A stretch of 24,786 nt of DNA from JBCAWW01 sp045106675 (GTDB taxonomy: Bacteria > Bacteroidota > Bacteroidia > J057): positions 1-24,786 of the forward strand of contig JBGCFA010000024.1 of the NCBI GenBank assembly GCA_045106675.1, read 5' to 3'. Made by a program: the position numbers and the translations under genes. Each line of letters opens with the position of its first letter. The stretch's first letter is position 1. Under the pieces are notes generated by a model, which was not told where the DNA came from, did not search any database, and saw only the letters and a list, made by a program, of their open reading frames with translations. Shown here in pieces: positions 23,342 to 24,786 of this stretch.

Positions 23342-24786
23342 ATGCTTAAACAAAACCAGCAGCTCAAACTCCTGCAAAAAATCTCGCCTCAGCAGATTCA
23401 GTTTATTAAACTATTGCAGGTACCTACGGCATCGCTGGAGCAGCGTATAAAAGAGGAATTAGAAAAAAATCCAGCACTCGATGAGCTCAGTTTAGGCTTT
23501 GGAGAGGAGAAGCCCAAAGGCGAATATGATGATCTTGATAAGAAAGATGATGCGCTTCCTACTCCTGAAGAAAAAGCCAGCCCTGAATATGGAGGGATGG
23601 ACGATTATCTGGCTAGTGATGGGTATGACTATCGGACTAAACTCCCAACGGGAGGTGATTCTGATGAAGATGATTATGAGGCACCCATCGTTCAGATGAA
23701 AACCTTGTATGATCTTATGATGGAACAGATGAACATGGTCATTCTTAGCGAGCATGAGCATCTGATTGCTGAACATATCATCGGTAATATAGATGAAGAT
23801 GGCTATTTGCGGGGCAAAGGTTCTATGGACCCTATCAAGGCTATTGTCAACTATATGGCCTTTCGCCAGCAAATCTCTACGACAGTAGACGAGGTCGAGG
23901 GATTACTATTTAAAATACAACGTTTTGATCCCGCTGGGGTCGGTGCTAGAGACCTGCAAGAGTGTCTATTGCTACAACTACAGCGTAAAAGACCTCAGAG
24001 CGAAGAGATCGAACTCGCTTACGAACTCTTGGATAAATACTTTGAAGAATTTAAAAAGAAGCATTTCTCGAAGATTCGTTCCCGACTAGGGATATCCGAA
24101 AGCAAACTGACTGATGTATATGGATTGATCAAAAAACTCAATCCTAAGCCAGGGGAATCTCAATCGGTAATCAAGCATGAATATATCATTCCTGACTTCA
24201 TATTGACCACCGAGAACAATCAGATCCTCATTAGACTCAACAATCGCAATGCGCCAGACCTTAAGGTTAGTCGCAACTATGTCAATATGTTTCGCGAGTA
24301 CAAGGGCATGCAGAAGATTCAGAAGAGCGCTGCCGTCAAAGAGACCCTAGACTTCGTCAAACAACGGATAGAGGCAGCACAGTGGTTTATAGACGCCATC
24401 AAGCAACGCCAGTTCACTCTCCTCAATACGATGGAGACCATTGCGGCTAAGCAAAAAGCTTTTTTTATCTCTGGTGGAGACGAAAAGAAGCTCCGGCCAA
24501 TGATCCTCAAGGATATTGCTGATGAGATTCACATGGATATCTCTACGGTTAGTCGTGTTGCGAATAGTAAATTTGTACAAACGGAATTTGGGATCTACCC
24601 ACTGAAGTTTTTCTTCACCGAAGGCATCGAAACCGAAGACGGCATGGTCTCTAACCGTGAAGTCAAAAGCGCTTTGCAAGAGATTATTGATGCTGAGAGC
24701 AAACGACGCCCTCTTTCTGACGACAAAATTGCGGTATTACTCAAAGACAAGGGCTACAACATTGCCCGCCGTACAGTTGCCAAATA
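23342..24786 (+). CDS. rpoN: RNA polymerase sigma-54 factor (3' end beyond the window)
   Basis: Sigma-54, which recognises -24/-12 promoters and needs AAA+ activators. The 481 residues visible include the glutamine-rich activator-interacting region I (about 1-50, QQLKLLQKISPQQIQFIKLL), an acidic linker (about 55-120), the core-binding domain (about 120-310), with FDPAGVGARDLQECLLLQ, and the DNA-binding part, with the helix-turn-helix KDIADEIHMDISTVSRVANSK. The window ends at ARRTVAK, inside the RpoN box (ARRTVAKYR), so only a short tail is missing. The ATG at 23342 follows an A/T-rich 214-base gap. That gap holds only a weak inverted repeat, TTTTTCCC (23222-23229) with GGGAAAAA (23255-23262). 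Confidence 0.97.
   Translation, partial: MLKQNQQLKLLQKISPQQIQFIKLLQVPTASLEQRIKEELEKNPALDELSLGFGEEKPKGEYDDLDKKDDALPTPEEKASPEYGGMDDYLASDGYDYRTKLPTGGDSDEDDYEAPIVQMKTLYDLMMEQMNMVILSEHEHLIAEHIIGNIDEDGYLRGKGSMDPIKAIVNYMAFRQQISTTVDEVEGLLFKIQRFDPAGVGARDLQECLLLQLQRKRPQSEEIELAYELLDKYFEEFKKKHFSKIRSRLGISESKLTDVYGLIKKLNPKPGESQSVIKHEYIIPDFILTTENNQILIRLNNRNAPDLKVSRNYVNMFREYKGMQKIQKSAAVKETLDFVKQRIEAAQWFIDAIKQRQFTLLNTMETIAAKQKAFFISGGDEKKLRPMILKDIADEIHMDISTVSRVANSKFVQTEFGIYPLKFFFTEGIETEDGMVSNREVKSALQEIIDAESKRRPLSDDKIAVLLKDKGYNIARRTVAK

Overview
The window reads as a stretch of a Bacteroidota chromosome, most likely Saprospiria (Lewinella/Haliscomenobacter type). The reasons are two TonB-dependent receptors (TBDTs) with N-terminal carboxypeptidase-regulatory-like domains, many lipoproteins, DUF4856 and imelysin proteins, promoter -7 boxes of the TAnnTTTG type, and A-rich rather than Shine-Dalgarno leaders. 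The species cannot be named from sequence alone. No tRNA, rRNA, CRISPR array, transposase or phage gene was seen.

Region 1 (1-7833, + strand) is a surface and envelope cluster. It holds the 3' part of a di-haem cytochrome c peroxidase, a DUF4856 lipoprotein, an imelysin (M75) lipoprotein, an HTTM/gamma-carboxylase-like membrane protein and a large TBDT that overlaps the HTTM gene. The set looks like one metal- (probably iron-) linked uptake system whose chemistry is not established. Region 2 (7834-10821, +) is a second TBDT with a CxxC in its plug domain, followed by a periplasmic thioredoxin-fold protein. Palindromes of the TTTAGA...TCTAAA type precede both the DUF4856 gene and the second TBDT, suggesting shared metal-responsive control.

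Region 3 (10901-13700) has a sodium:solute symporter (-) divergent from a short PhoA-type alkaline phosphatase (+). Region 4 (13701-15991) is a repeat-rich gap, then an ECF sigma factor with a probable anti-sigma factor, a clear terminator, and a small beta-rich lipoprotein. Region 5 (16077-20773, - strand) reads thyA, a DUF58 protein, a Bat/MoxR-associated membrane protein and a sulfatase lipoprotein, then Kbp (BON+LysM). Region 6 (20872-end, +) has an acyl-CoA thioesterase, a YtcJ-type amidohydrolase, and RpoN (sigma-54), which is cut by the window edge inside the RpoN box.

The most unusual non-coding content is a dispersed palindrome family. Each full copy has a hairpin starting with GTAG and a short tail that folds into a mini-hairpin of the GCGAAGC type, with one compensatory base change between copies. 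Copies sit between genes, form a large inverted pair between the two TBDTs, and one hairpin pair lies in frame inside the HTTM gene. Further repeats are a threefold 40-bp tandem array, a duplicated 60-nt element, and two GTACT-rich imperfect palindromes.
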